Source: CAZSNH01 sp052388455
GTDB lineage: Bacteria > Pseudomonadota > Alphaproteobacteria > Rhizobiales > Hyphomicrobiaceae
Length of the DNA: 32,239 bases
Assembly (NCBI GenBank): GCA_052388455.1
Contig: JBQTIA010000024.1
Coordinates: forward strand, 1-32,239
Reading direction: 5' to 3'
Part shown: positions 6,630-15,227 of the stretch, one piece after another
Layout: each line of letters opens with the position of its first letter
Numbering within the stretch: position 1 is the first letter of the stretch
The notes under the pieces: model-generated
Database searches by the model: none
Told to the model about the DNA's origin: nothing
Seen by the model: only the letters and a program-made list of their open reading frames with translations
Translations under genes and position numbers: made by a program

Positions 6630-7592
6630 ATGGTCACCATCGTCGACACCCGCTCGCCCGCCCGCGCCACGGACCGCCATCCCGAGAAGGTCCACCGTCT
6701 CGCCACGCCCGCGCTTGACAAGCCCGAGTGGCTGCGCATCCGAGGCAGAGCCGAAGGCGACAGGACTTCAGAGCTTTTCGAAGCCACCCGCACGATCGTG
6801 AAAGAGCACGGCCTCGTGACGGTCTGCGACGAGGCCGCCTGTCCGAACATCGCGTCGTGCTGGGCCGAGCGGCACGCCACCTTCATGATCATGGGTGACA
6901 CCTGCACGCGGGCCTGTGCCTTCTGCAACGTCCGGACGGGCCTGCCCGGACCGCTGGATGAGGGCGAGCCATACCGCCTCGCGGCCGCCGTCGCCGCGCT
7001 CGGGCTGGCCCACGTCGTCGTCACCTCCGTCGACCGCGATGACCTTGCCGACGGCGGCGCCTCTCACTTCGCCCGCGTGGTCATGGCGATCAGGTCGGCA
7101 ACTCCGCCAGTTACCATCGAGCTGCTGGTGCCTGATTTCCTGCGCAAGGACGGCGCGCTGGAAACCGTGCTCGCCGCTGCGCCCGACGTGCTGAACCACA
7201 ACCTCGAAACGGTGCCGGGGCTCTATCTGCGCATTCGCCCGGGCGCCCGCTATTACCACTCGCTGCGGCTGTTGGAGCGATCGAAGGCCATTCGCCCCGG
7301 CGTCGTCACCAAGTCCGGATTGATGCTCGGGCTCGGCGAGACGCGCGAAGAGGTGATGCAGGTGATGGACGATCTGCGCTCCGCCGATGTCGACATGCTG
7401 ACGCTTGGTCAGTACCTACGGCCGACGCCGCGCCACGCCGAGGTGCGCCGCTACGTTCCGCCGGCCGAGTTCGACAGCCTGCGGCAGGTGGCACTGGCCA
7501 AGGGCTTCGCCAGCGTGGCGTCGAGCCCGCTCACCCGCTCCTCGCACCACGCGGGCGATGACTTCCGTCGCCTCAAGGCCGCGCGCCGCTGA
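6630..7592 (+). CDS. lipA: lipoyl synthase
   Basis: The product is 320 residues. It is a radical-SAM enzyme that inserts two sulfurs into octanoyl groups on lipoyl domains of 2-oxoacid dehydrogenases and the glycine cleavage H protein. Both iron-sulfur sites are visible: the auxiliary-cluster CX4CX5C at Cys66, Cys71 and Cys77 (CDEAACPNIASC), and the SAM-cluster CX3CX2C at Cys92, Cys96 and Cys99 (CTRACAFC). The C-terminal Arg-Ser-Ser that ligates the auxiliary cluster is present (TRSSHHAGDDF). In related genomes lipA sits beside pdhABC-lpd; here only the degenerate PdhA homologue lies upstream. coq10 follows after 17 bases. Confidence 0.98.
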   Translation: MVTIVDTRSPARATDRHPEKVHRLATPALDKPEWLRIRGRAEGDRTSELFEATRTIVKEHGLVTVCDEAACPNIASCWAERHATFMIMGDTCTRACAFCNVRTGLPGPLDEGEPYRLAAAVAALGLAHVVVTSVDRDDLADGGASHFARVVMAIRSATPPVTIELLVPDFLRKDGALETVLAAAPDVLNHNLETVPGLYLRIRPGARYYHSLRLLERSKAIRPGVVTKSGLMLGLGETREEVMQVMDDLRSADVDMLTLGQYLRPTPRHAEVRRYVPPAEFDSLRQVALAKGFASVASSPLTRSSHHAGDDFRRLKAARR

Positions 7593-7609
7593 TAACGCCG
7601 GAGATCGCC

Positions 7610-8065
7610 GTGCCGAAATTCACGACCCGGCGACCTGTGCCGTTCACGCCCGAGCAGATGTTCGCCATCGTCGCCGATGTCGAGAGTTACCCGGAGTTTC
7701 TGCCCCTGTGCGAAAGCCTCGTCGTCGAGAGCCGCGAGGATGGGTCGGACGGCCAGGCGTCCCTGATCGCGACCATGGGCGTCGGCTACAAGGGCATCCG
7801 CGAAGCCTTCACCACGCGTGTCGCGTTGCGGCCGCGCGAGCCTGCGATCCTCGTCGAATATCTCGACGGGCCGTTCCATCACCTCGAAAACCGCTGGCGC
7901 TTTCTCCCTCACGCGCAGGGCTCCGAAATCGATTTCTTCATCGACTACGAGTTCCGCTCGAAGATGCTGGCCGTGCTCATGGGATCGCTGTTCGATCAGG
8001 CGTTCCGCAAATTCACCGAAGCCTTCGACTCCCGTGCGCGCAAAGTCTACGGCAACCGCACCTGA
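7610..8065 (+). CDS. COQ10/RatA family ubiquinone-binding (START-like) protein
   Basis: The product is 151 residues from GTG 7610 with GGAG six bases upstream. It matches the COQ10/RatA polyketide-cyclase-like family: RPVPFTPEQMFAIVADVESYPEFLPLC at the N-terminus, then the antiparallel-strand core (GYKGIREAFTTRV, LDGPFHHLENRWRFLP, IDFFIDYEF) and a long amphipathic C-terminal helix (FDQAFRKFTEAFDSRARKVYG). Alphaproteobacterial members next to lipA are thought to bind ubiquinone and support respiration. The E. coli RatA toxin name should not be carried over. It is probably cotranscribed with lipA. Confidence 0.9.
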   Translation: MPKFTTRRPVPFTPEQMFAIVADVESYPEFLPLCESLVVESREDGSDGQASLIATMGVGYKGIREAFTTRVALRPREPAILVEYLDGPFHHLENRWRFLPHAQGSEIDFFIDYEFRSKMLAVLMGSLFDQAFRKFTEAFDSRARKVYGNRT

Positions 8066-8086
8066 GCGGCCCGTCCCACGACTTCC

Positions 8087-8201
8087 GTCATCCTCGCGCG
8101 AGCCCGGCGCAGCCGACAAAAATATTGCGTCCTGCGAACGAGTCTTCCGCTGGATCCCCGATCTTTGCGCGCCGGAAGGAGCGCGCTCGATCGAGGATGA
8201 C
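8087..8201. repeat. intergenic inverted repeat between convergent coq10 and recG
   Basis: GTCATCCTCG at 8087-8096 is the exact reverse complement of CGAGGATGAC at 8192-8201. The match extends inwards to about 18 of 21 positions. The 115-base unit lies wholly in the gap between two convergent genes. The CGTCATCCTCG...GAGGATGACG ends resemble small palindromic intergenic elements common in Hyphomicrobiales, by recollection. It may also serve as a shared transcription-end structure, though no T-run is visible. Confidence 0.55.
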
Positions 8202-8244
8202 GACTGCGATTGTTGCGATGGGAATTGTGAACCGGAAAAACGAG

Positions 8245-10362
8245 TCACGCGGCTCGGAAGAGGCGGACGGCTTCGTCGCATTCGAAGAGGTAGAGCAGAC
8301 GCCGCAGCGCCTCCCCGCGCGGGCTTTCGAGATTGGGGTCGGCGCTGAGGATCATCTGCGCATCGTCGCGGGCGGCAGCGAGCAGCGTCGCGAAGCCCGG
8401 CACCTCGGCGACGCGGAACTCCGGCAGGCCACTCTGGCGCGCGCCGAGCACCTCGCCGCCGCCGCGAAGCTCGAGGTCCTTTTCGGAAATGAGGAATCCG
8501 TCCTCGGTGCGCTCCATCATTTCGAGCCGCGCGCGAGCGGTTTCCCCGAGCGGGGCCTTGTAGAGCAGCATGCAGAAGCTCTCGCGCGTGCCCCGGCCGA
8601 CGCGCCCGCGCAGCTGATGGAGCTGGGCGAGGCCGAACCGCTCGGCGTGCTCGATGATCATGATATTGGCATTGGGCACATTGACTCCGACCTCGATCAC
8701 CGTCGTCGCAACCAGGATCTTGAGCCGGTTCTCCGCGAACGCCTCCATCGCCTTGTCCTTGGCCGCGCCGGTCATCGCACCGTGCAGCAGCCCGACGGAG
8801 GCCGTACCGAAGATGTTCGAGAGGTGCGCGTGGCGCTCCTCGGCGGCGGCCAGTTCGGAGACCTCCGAGCTTTCGATCAGCGGGCACACCCAGTAGACCT
8901 GCGCGCCTTCGCGAAGTTGCGCGCCGACCCGCTCGATCAGCTTTTCGATGGCGTCGATCGGCACCGCCTTGGTGGTGATCGGCTTTCGCCCGGCGGGCTT
9001 TTCGGTCAGGCGGGACACGTCGAGGTCGCCGTAATGAGTCATGAGCAGCGTGCGGGGAATGGGCGTTGCGGTCATCACCAGCATGTTGGCGCCGCCCCCG
9101 CCGCCCTTGATCTGCAACGCGAGACGCTGGTGGACGCCGAAGCGGTGCTGCTCGTCGATGACGGCGAAGGCGAGGTCCTTGAACGTTACGTCGTCCTGGA
9201 AGAGCGCGTGCGTTCCGATCAGGATGTCGATGCCGCCGCCGGCGAGCTTCGACAGCAGCTCGGCCCGTGGCCGGCCCTTTTCGCGTCCCGTCAGGAGTGC
9301 AATGCGAAGCCCGGCGGTCTCGGCGAGGGGGGTAATGGTTTCGAGATGCTGGCGGGCCAGCACTTCGGTCGGCGCCATCAGCGCGGCCTGCGCGCCGGCT
9401 TCCGCCGCGACGGCCATGGCCATTAGCGCCACGACGGTCTTGCCCGATCCGACGTCGCCTTGCAGCAGCCGCAACATGCGCCGCGGGGCCGCCATGTCGG
9501 CGGCGATTTCGTCGATGGCCGTCCGCTGCGAGGCGGTCAGTGCGAACGGCAGCGCGTCGGCGATGCGGGCGCGGATGCGGCCGTCGCCCGAGACGGCGCG
9601 TCCGCGCTGGGCGCGGTAGCTCTGGCGGACGAGGGCGAGGGCCAGCTGATTGGCGAGCAGCTCGTCGTAGGCGAGGCGCTGCCAGGGGGCGGCGCCGTTG
9701 GAGACGTCGGCGGCGTCACTCGGCACGTGCAGGCGGCGCAGGGCCTCGGCGAGCGGCGGCCACTCCCGCGCAGTGAGCCAGGCCGCGTTCTGCCATTCGG
9801 GAAGGGCCGGCACGCGATCGACGGCCTGCCGCGCCGCCTTCAACAGCACTTTTCCGGAAAGCCCGGCGGTGAGCGGATAGACGGGCTCGAGGAAGGGCAG
9901 GTCGTCGCGGTGCTCGGGGGCGACGATGTAGTCGGGGTGCGCCATCTGCAGGGTCTCCCCGTAGCGCTCGACGCGGCCGGAGACGTACCGCGTCTCGCCT
10001 TCGGGAAGCTGGCGCTCGATGAAGCTGCGCTCGGCATGGAAGAACACAAGATCGAGGCGGCCGCTGTCGTCCTCGGCGGAAACCTTGTAGGGCGCCTTGC
10101 TGTTGCCGCGCGGGCCGGGGCGATGCTTCAGCACGCGGACCTTCAAGGTGGCGATGGTGCCGGGTACGGCATCGGCAATGGTGGGCTCCGCGCGCCGGTC
10201 GATGACCCCGGTGGGAAGATGCCAAAGCAGGTCGATCACGCGCGGCTGGGTGACACCCGGCGGCAGGCGCAGGGCCTTTTTCATGAGCAGCATGAGCCGC
10301 GGGCCGATGCGCTTGAGCGCGTCCATGGACGCGAACAGCGGCGAGAGTTCGTTGGGGCGCAT
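8245..10362 (-). CDS. recG: ATP-dependent DNA helicase RecG
   Basis: The product is 705 residues, the usual length, and remodels stalled forks and Holliday junctions. Visible parts are an N-terminal wedge/OB domain (for example VTQPRVIDLLWHLPTGVIDR and KVRVLKHRPGPRGNSKAPYK), Walker A GDVGSGKT near residue 302, DEQH near 403, TATPIPRT near 430, and the RecG C-terminal QLRGRVGRG and ELRGGGEVLGARQSG segments. The start is taken as the ATG at 10362 (MRPNELSPLFASMDAL). It begins two bases after the stop of a small gene on the same strand, so the two are probably translated together. Confidence 0.97.
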   Translation of the reverse strand: MRPNELSPLFASMDALKRIGPRLMLLMKKALRLPPGVTQPRVIDLLWHLPTGVIDRRAEPTIADAVPGTIATLKVRVLKHRPGPRGNSKAPYKVSAEDDSGRLDLVFFHAERSFIERQLPEGETRYVSGRVERYGETLQMAHPDYIVAPEHRDDLPFLEPVYPLTAGLSGKVLLKAARQAVDRVPALPEWQNAAWLTAREWPPLAEALRRLHVPSDAADVSNGAAPWQRLAYDELLANQLALALVRQSYRAQRGRAVSGDGRIRARIADALPFALTASQRTAIDEIAADMAAPRRMLRLLQGDVGSGKTVVALMAMAVAAEAGAQAALMAPTEVLARQHLETITPLAETAGLRIALLTGREKGRPRAELLSKLAGGGIDILIGTHALFQDDVTFKDLAFAVIDEQHRFGVHQRLALQIKGGGGGANMLVMTATPIPRTLLMTHYGDLDVSRLTEKPAGRKPITTKAVPIDAIEKLIERVGAQLREGAQVYWVCPLIESSEVSELAAAEERHAHLSNIFGTASVGLLHGAMTGAAKDKAMEAFAENRLKILVATTVIEVGVNVPNANIMIIEHAERFGLAQLHQLRGRVGRGTRESFCMLLYKAPLGETARARLEMMERTEDGFLISEKDLELRGGGEVLGARQSGLPEFRVAEVPGFATLLAAARDDAQMILSADPNLESPRGEALRRLLYLFECDEAVRLFRAA

Positions 10363-10364
10363 CC

Positions 10365-10703
10365 TCAGCGGTCCCGATCCGCCGCGAGCCGGCGCTCGGA
10401 CTCCACGAAACCGGCGAACGTGCCGTCGAATTCGACGGAGGGGAAGAACGGCGTCGTCTCGGGCCGGCTCGCCCATGTGAGGTGCACGACTGAATATCGC
10501 GACGGGTCGGCGACATGCCTGTAGAGAACGTCGTCGTTCGCATCGCGTCTTGCGACGGCCTCGACGGCGACGCCTGCAAGCAGGTGGTCACGGGAGATCT
10601 CCCACTGCAGCCGTTCGACCAGACCGGCTGCGTGCTCTGTTGCTAGCCCGCTCCAGCCCGCGGGGAGGGCGGTCGGATCGTCGACGGCGCGTCCAGCAGT
10701 CAT
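10365..10703 (-). CDS. conserved-looking hypothetical protein upstream of recG
   Basis: The product is 112 residues from ATG 10703, soluble, with no signal peptide or membrane segment. The N-terminal half has two short helices (GLATEHAAGLVERLQWEISRD). The C-terminal half has HLTW near residue 80, followed by a Pro-rich turn, and ends PSVEFDGTFAGFVESER. I have a vague memory of a HLTW...PxxxxF pattern in small uncharacterised bacterial proteins but cannot name a family. The gene ends two bases before recG and is divergent from sdhE across 176 bases. The function is unknown. Confidence 0.62.
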   Translation of the reverse strand: MTAGRAVDDPTALPAGWSGLATEHAAGLVERLQWEISRDHLLAGVAVEAVARRDANDDVLYRHVADPSRYSVVHLTWASRPETTPFFPSVEFDGTFAGFVESERRLAADRDR

Positions 10704-10879
10704 CGGGGGTATCGTTCGATCGGGTGCGACATGAGACCGTGCAACGCCGGGGATGCGCCCCTCGGGCTGACAGGTCCGGCAAAGGAGGCTATAGGACGCG
10801 CCGGACACAATCACAACGCACCGGGTTGCTCGCCCGGCGGCGATTTGTTGCTGTTGCGCAAGGGACCTGCCGGCACCGC

Positions 10880-11149
10880 ATGATCGACACAACCGAGAGC
10901 CGCCGGCGGCGGGCTGCATGGCGGGCCGGCCACCGCGGCACCAAGGAGCTGGACCTGATGATCGGCCGTTTTGCCGAGGCCCGACTGGCGACGATGGACG
11001 AGCGTCAATTATCGGCATTCGAGGCCCTGCTGGTCGCCGAGGAGCCGGACCTGCAGCGCTGGCTGCTCGCCCCCGACATGCCGACCGACGCGGCATTTTC
11101 CGGTCTCGTCTCCGACATCCGCCGTTTCCACGGACTTTCGAGCTCCTGA
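10880..11149 (+). CDS. sdhE: succinate dehydrogenase assembly factor SdhE (DUF339)
   Basis: The product is 89 residues. It is a small helical protein that promotes covalent FAD attachment to the SdhA flavoprotein. The family motif is RGTKELDLMIGRFAEA near residues 19-34 (RGxxExD), and the C-terminal half (DERQLSAFEALLVAEEPDLQRWLL) is typical. Some members have RGMLELD; Thr-Lys here is a common variant. The TGA overlaps the mfd ATG by one base (TGATG). The recG / sdhE-mfd order is widespread in alphaproteobacteria. Confidence 0.92.
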   Translation: MIDTTESRRRRAAWRAGHRGTKELDLMIGRFAEARLATMDERQLSAFEALLVAEEPDLQRWLLAPDMPTDAAFSGLVSDIRRFHGLSSS

Positions 11150-14100
11150 TGGCCGACAAGTCGCCTCCGCCGTCCGATCTCGTCCTCTCCGGGGTGCCGG
11201 AGGGCTACGACGCGCTGGCGCTCACCCATCTCGTGACCGGTGATCGAGACCCGCGTGCAGAACCGGGCCTGCTGCTGCACATTGCCCGCGATGACCGCCG
11301 TCTCGATGCGCTGGAAACGCAGCTCAAGTTCTTCGCGCCGAAAATGCGGGTCATCGCTTTTCCCGCCTGGGACACGGTGCCCTACGACCGCACCAGTCCC
11401 AACCCCGAGATCGTCGCCCGACGCATCGCGGCGCTCGCGCGCATCGCCTTCACGCCCCGCAACGCGCCGACCATCGTGCTCTCGACCGTCAATGCCGTGC
11501 TCCAGCGCGTGCCGCCGCGCGACTTCCTCAAGCGCTCCATGCGCACGCTCGCCGCCGGCCAGCGTGCCGACATGAACCTGCTGACGCAATCGCTCTCTCT
11601 CGCCGGCTACGTGCGCACGGGCACGGTGATGGAGCCTGGCGAGTACGCGGTGCGCGGCGGCATCCTCGATCTCTATTCGCCCGGTCGACAGACGCCTGTG
11701 CGGCTCGACTTCTTCGGCGATACGATCGAAAGCATCAAAGCCTTCGACGTCGAGACGCAGCGGACCTCGAAGCTGATCCAGAAACTCTCGCTGCTGCCGA
11801 TCTCGGAGGTGGCCTTCGGCGAGGCGGCCATCGCCAATTTCCGACGCCGCTACGTCGCGCTGTTCGGCGGCGCTACAGGCGACGACCCGCTCTACGAGGC
11901 CGTCAGCGCCGGCCAGCGCACCTCGGGCCAGGAGCACTGGCTGCCGTTCTACCACGAGCGGCTGGAGACGGTGTTCGACTACGTGCCGGGCTCGAGCGTC
12001 AGCTTCGACCATCAGGCCGAGGACAGCATCAAGAGCCGCTTCGGGCAGATTATCGAGCACTACGAAGCGCGCGTCGAAGGGCTGGAGACGAAGAGCTTCG
12101 GCGCGCCGCCCTACAAGCCGGTGCCGCCGGAGACGATGTTCCTCGACGGCGCGGCCTGGGGCAAAGCACTGAGCCCGCATCCGCGCGTGCGCCTGTCGCC
12201 GTTCGCCGAAGCAGAGGGCGCGAACGTGCGTCCCATCGACGGACGCCAGGGCCGCAGCTTCGCGCTCGAACGCCAGGACGCGACCCGCAACGTGTTCGAC
12301 GCCGTCGTCGCGCACATCCGCCAGAAGCAATCGGAGAACGCCCGCGTCGTGGTTGCCGCCTGGACGACCGGCGCGCGCGAGAGGCTCGCCGCCCTGCTCG
12401 CCGATCACAAGCTCGAACGCATCGAGAAGGTCGAGAGCTGGGCGGAGGCGCTCGCCCTGCCCGGCGGCGTCACGGCGCTCGCCGTGCTCGGTCTCGAGGA
12501 GGGCTTCGAGACGCGGGATCTGGTCGTCGTCTCCGAACAGGACATCCTCGGCGACCGCCTCGTCAGGCCCCGCCGCAAGGCGCGCAAGGCCGCCGACGTG
12601 CTGACCGAGGCGACCAGTCTCTCGGTCGGCGATCTCGTCGTGCATTCCGATCACGGCATCGGCCGCTTCCAGGGCCTGACGACGTTGACTGCGCTGGGCG
12701 CCAAGCACGACTGCCTGCTGCTGACCTATGCCGGCGGTGACAAGCTCTATCTGCCAGTCGAGAACATCGCGCTTCTGTCGCGCTACGGCACCGACGAGGG
12801 CGATGCGCAGCTCGACAAGCTCGGCGGAGCCGGGTGGCAGTCGCGCAAGGCGAAGCTCAAGCGCCGGCTGAAGGAGATCGCCGCCGAGCTGATCAAGATC
12901 GCCGCCCTGCGCCAGTTGAAGGAAGCCCCCGCCATCGCCCCGCCGGAAGGCGCCTACGAGGAGTTCGTCGCCCGCTTCCCCTACGAGGAGACGGAGGATC
13001 AGGGGGCCAGCATCGAGGCCGTGATGGGTGATCTCAACTCCGGTCGCCCCATGGATCGTCTCGTTTGTGGCGACGTGGGCTTCGGCAAGACCGAGGTGGC
13101 GCTGAGAGCCGCTTTTGCCGTTGCGCTCGCGGGTCTGCAGGTGGCGGTCGTGGTGCCGACCACGCTGCTCGCCCGCCAGCACTTCAAGACCTTCAGCGAG
13201 CGCTTCAAGGGTCTGCCGGTGAAAATCGCGCAAGCCTCGCGCATGGTCACGCCCAGGGAGCTGGCCGAGACCAAGGAGGCCCTGAAGACCGGCGCCCTCG
13301 ACATCGTCGTCGGCACGCACGCGCTGCTCGGCAAAGCGATCGAGTTCGCCCGACTTGGGCTGCTGATCGTCGACGAGGAGCAGCATTTTGGCGTCACCCA
13401 CAAGGAGCGGCTGAAGCAGCTCCGCGAGGACGTGCACGTGCTGACACTGACCGCCACGCCGATCCCGCGCACTCTTCAGTTGGCGCTCTCCGGCGTACGC
13501 GAGCTGTCGCTGATCACCACGCCGCCGGTCGATCGTCTCGCGGTGCGCACGTTCATCTCACCGTTCGATCCGGTCGTCGTGCGCGACGCCCTGAAGCGCG
13601 AGCGGGACCGCGGCGGGCAATCGTTCTATGTGGCGCCGCGCCTCGCCGACCTCGACGACGTGGCCGAGTTCCTGCGCGAGGCGGTGCCGGACCTGCGCGT
13701 CGCCCGCGCGCACGGCCAGCTTCCGGCGAGCGAACTCGAAGACGTGATGACCGCCTTCTACGATGGCCAGTACGACGTTCTGCTCTCGACGGCCATCGTC
13801 GAATCCGGTCTCGATCTCCCGAACGCCAACACGCTGATCCTGCATCGCGCCGATATGTTCGGCCTGGCGCAGCTCTACCAGCTTCGTGGCCGCGTCGGCC
13901 GTTCCAAGCGCCGCGCCTACGCCTACTTCACGACTCCCCCCGGCCAGAAGCTGACCGAGGGTGCGGAGAAGCGGCTGAAGGTGCTCCAATCGCTCGACAC
14001 GCTGGGTGCCGGGTTCAGCCTCGCCTCGCACGATCTGGATATCCGCGGCGCCGGCAATCTCCTCGGCGACGAGCAATCCGGTCACATCCGCGAGGTGGGT

Positions 14101-14643
14101 TTCGAACTTTATCAGTCGATGCTCGAGGAGGCCGTTGCCGCGATGAAGGGCGGCGATCTCGGCGAGACGGCCGACAAGTGGAGCCCCGAGATCAGCCTCG
14201 GCACCTCCGTGCTGATCCCCGAAGCCTACGTCTCGGATCTGCAACTGCGCCTCGGCCTCTACCGTCGCCTTTCCACGCTCGAAACCCGCGCCGACATCGA
14301 TCAGTTTGGGGCCGAGCTGATCGACCGCTTCGGACCGCTGCCCGAGGAGGTCGCCTATCTGCTCGACGTGATGGAGATCAAGGCGCTCTGCCGGACGGCC
14401 AACATCGCCAAGATCGATGCAGGGACCAAGGGCAGCGTGGTGATTTTCCGCAAGAACGATTTCGCGAACCCGGAAGGTCTGGCGCAATTCCTCGTGACGC
14501 AGCGCGGCCGCGCCAAGATGCAGCCCGATCACAAGCTCGTCGTCAAAGGCGACTGGGATTTGCCCGAGGCCCGCTTCCGGGGGGTCAAGGCGCTGGCCGC
14601 CGATCTCGCCCGTATCGCAGGCGCCGCGCGCAAGGCGGCCTGA
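11149..14643 (+). CDS. mfd: transcription-repair coupling factor Mfd
   Basis: The product is 1164 residues, full length. It is an ATP-driven translocase that removes RNA polymerase stalled at DNA damage and recruits UvrA. In order: a UvrB-like N-terminal part (residues about 1-350, including FPAWDTVPYDRTSPN and GEYAVRGGILDLYSPG), the RNA-polymerase-interacting domain (VHSDHGIGRFQGL near residue 497), helicase motifs GDVGFGKTEVALRAAF near 640, DEEQHFG near 742 and TATPIPRT near 768, then QLRGRVGRSKRRAYAY and a C-terminal regulatory domain. An upstream frame adds 77 codons but overlaps sdhE, and the ATG overlapping the sdhE stop is the natural start. Confidence 0.98.
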   Translation: MADKSPPPSDLVLSGVPEGYDALALTHLVTGDRDPRAEPGLLLHIARDDRRLDALETQLKFFAPKMRVIAFPAWDTVPYDRTSPNPEIVARRIAALARIAFTPRNAPTIVLSTVNAVLQRVPPRDFLKRSMRTLAAGQRADMNLLTQSLSLAGYVRTGTVMEPGEYAVRGGILDLYSPGRQTPVRLDFFGDTIESIKAFDVETQRTSKLIQKLSLLPISEVAFGEAAIANFRRRYVALFGGATGDDPLYEAVSAGQRTSGQEHWLPFYHERLETVFDYVPGSSVSFDHQAEDSIKSRFGQIIEHYEARVEGLETKSFGAPPYKPVPPETMFLDGAAWGKALSPHPRVRLSPFAEAEGANVRPIDGRQGRSFALERQDATRNVFDAVVAHIRQKQSENARVVVAAWTTGARERLAALLADHKLERIEKVESWAEALALPGGVTALAVLGLEEGFETRDLVVVSEQDILGDRLVRPRRKARKAADVLTEATSLSVGDLVVHSDHGIGRFQGLTTLTALGAKHDCLLLTYAGGDKLYLPVENIALLSRYGTDEGDAQLDKLGGAGWQSRKAKLKRRLKEIAAELIKIAALRQLKEAPAIAPPEGAYEEFVARFPYEETEDQGASIEAVMGDLNSGRPMDRLVCGDVGFGKTEVALRAAFAVALAGLQVAVVVPTTLLARQHFKTFSERFKGLPVKIAQASRMVTPRELAETKEALKTGALDIVVGTHALLGKAIEFARLGLLIVDEEQHFGVTHKERLKQLREDVHVLTLTATPIPRTLQLALSGVRELSLITTPPVDRLAVRTFISPFDPVVVRDALKRERDRGGQSFYVAPRLADLDDVAEFLREAVPDLRVARAHGQLPASELEDVMTAFYDGQYDVLLSTAIVESGLDLPNANTLILHRADMFGLAQLYQLRGRVGRSKRRAYAYFTTPPGQKLTEGAEKRLKVLQSLDTLGAGFSLASHDLDIRGAGNLLGDEQSGHIREVGFELYQSMLEEAVAAMKGGDLGETADKWSPEISLGTSVLIPEAYVSDLQLRLGLYRRLSTLETRADIDQFGAELIDRFGPLPEEVAYLLDVMEIKALCRTANIAKIDAGTKGSVVIFRKNDFANPEGLAQFLVTQRGRAKMQPDHKLVVKGDWDLPEARFRGVKALAADLARIAGAARKAA

Positions 14644-14656
14644 CGGCGGCGAAGGC

Positions 14657-15034
14657 TCACACGCCCGCGCGCTTGGCGTGGCCCTTGGCCATCGCAGGGG
14701 CCGCGCCGTCGCCGTAGGCGATCTTCGCCACCCGGATCGCCTGCTGGTAGATGATCGGGAATATGAGGGTCAGGAACCCGCCGGCCACGACGAGGTCGCG
14801 CATCTCGGCCTGCACGCCCCGGTAGAGAACCAGCGCGCCCGACGCGAACCCGGCCGCGCAGAGCAGGGTGATCAGCAGCACGTGCAGGTGGTGGGAGACG
14901 ACGTACCAGGCGCCGATCGCCGCCAGCAGCAGGAACACACCGATGCCGGCCAGCACGGCCGGATGCTCGCCGAGATAGGTCATCAGATCCTGGAAGAGCT
15001 GCGGGATCGGCACCCCTACGTCGAGATCGAACAT
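14657..15034 (-). CDS. small integral membrane protein of unknown function
   Basis: The product is 125 residues. After an amphipathic N-terminus (PIPQLFQDLMTYLGEH) there are three to four hydrophobic helices (about 29-46, 50-70 and 78-98), and the C-terminus is basic (AKGHAKRAGV). A GGAG lies about 11 bases before the ATG. It is convergent with mfd, 13 bases apart with no room for a typical terminator. I do not recognise the family, and no catalytic residues are evident. Confidence 0.75.
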   Translation of the reverse strand: MFDLDVGVPIPQLFQDLMTYLGEHPAVLAGIGVFLLLAAIGAWYVVSHHLHVLLITLLCAAGFASGALVLYRGVQAEMRDLVVAGGFLTLIFPIIYQQAIRVAKIAYGDGAAPAMAKGHAKRAGV

Positions 15035-15177
15035 GGTGATGGGTCTCCGTCTCCGTTGGCGATGGCTAGGTCGTGCGCGGGCGCATAGCAGCCCATTTCG
15101 CCGGCAATTGCAAAGGGGCTGTGACGGCCGCCATGTGCTCCGCCGCGTGTGTTTCCACAGCAATTACTGCCGGCTCC

Positions 15178-15213
15178 GGACGTCTCTCTGGACGTCTCTC
15201 CGGACTTCTCTCT
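15178..15213. repeat. three tandem 12-base repeats
   Basis: The units are GGACGTCTCTCT, GGACGTCTCTCC and GGACTTCTCTCT. They lie 14 bases beyond the stop of the acyl-CoA synthetase, in the 193-base gap before the small membrane gene on the same strand. A partial fourth unit may follow. The role is unknown; it may be a slippage-prone microsatellite or part of a 3' structure. Confidence 0.6.
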
Positions 15214-15227
15214 GGCCGCCGGTCCGG

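Noticed and set aside
7530..7580. LipA C-terminus reads RSSHHAGDDF where RSSYHADEDF is more usual
   Set aside because: The Arg-Ser-Ser that ligates the cluster is intact and the other changes are mild, so no loss of function is implied.
7405..9426. 673-codon plus-strand open frame across lipA, coq10 and recG
   Set aside because: It overlaps three well-supported genes in other frames, has Arg/Ala-rich low-information sequence and no ribosome site.
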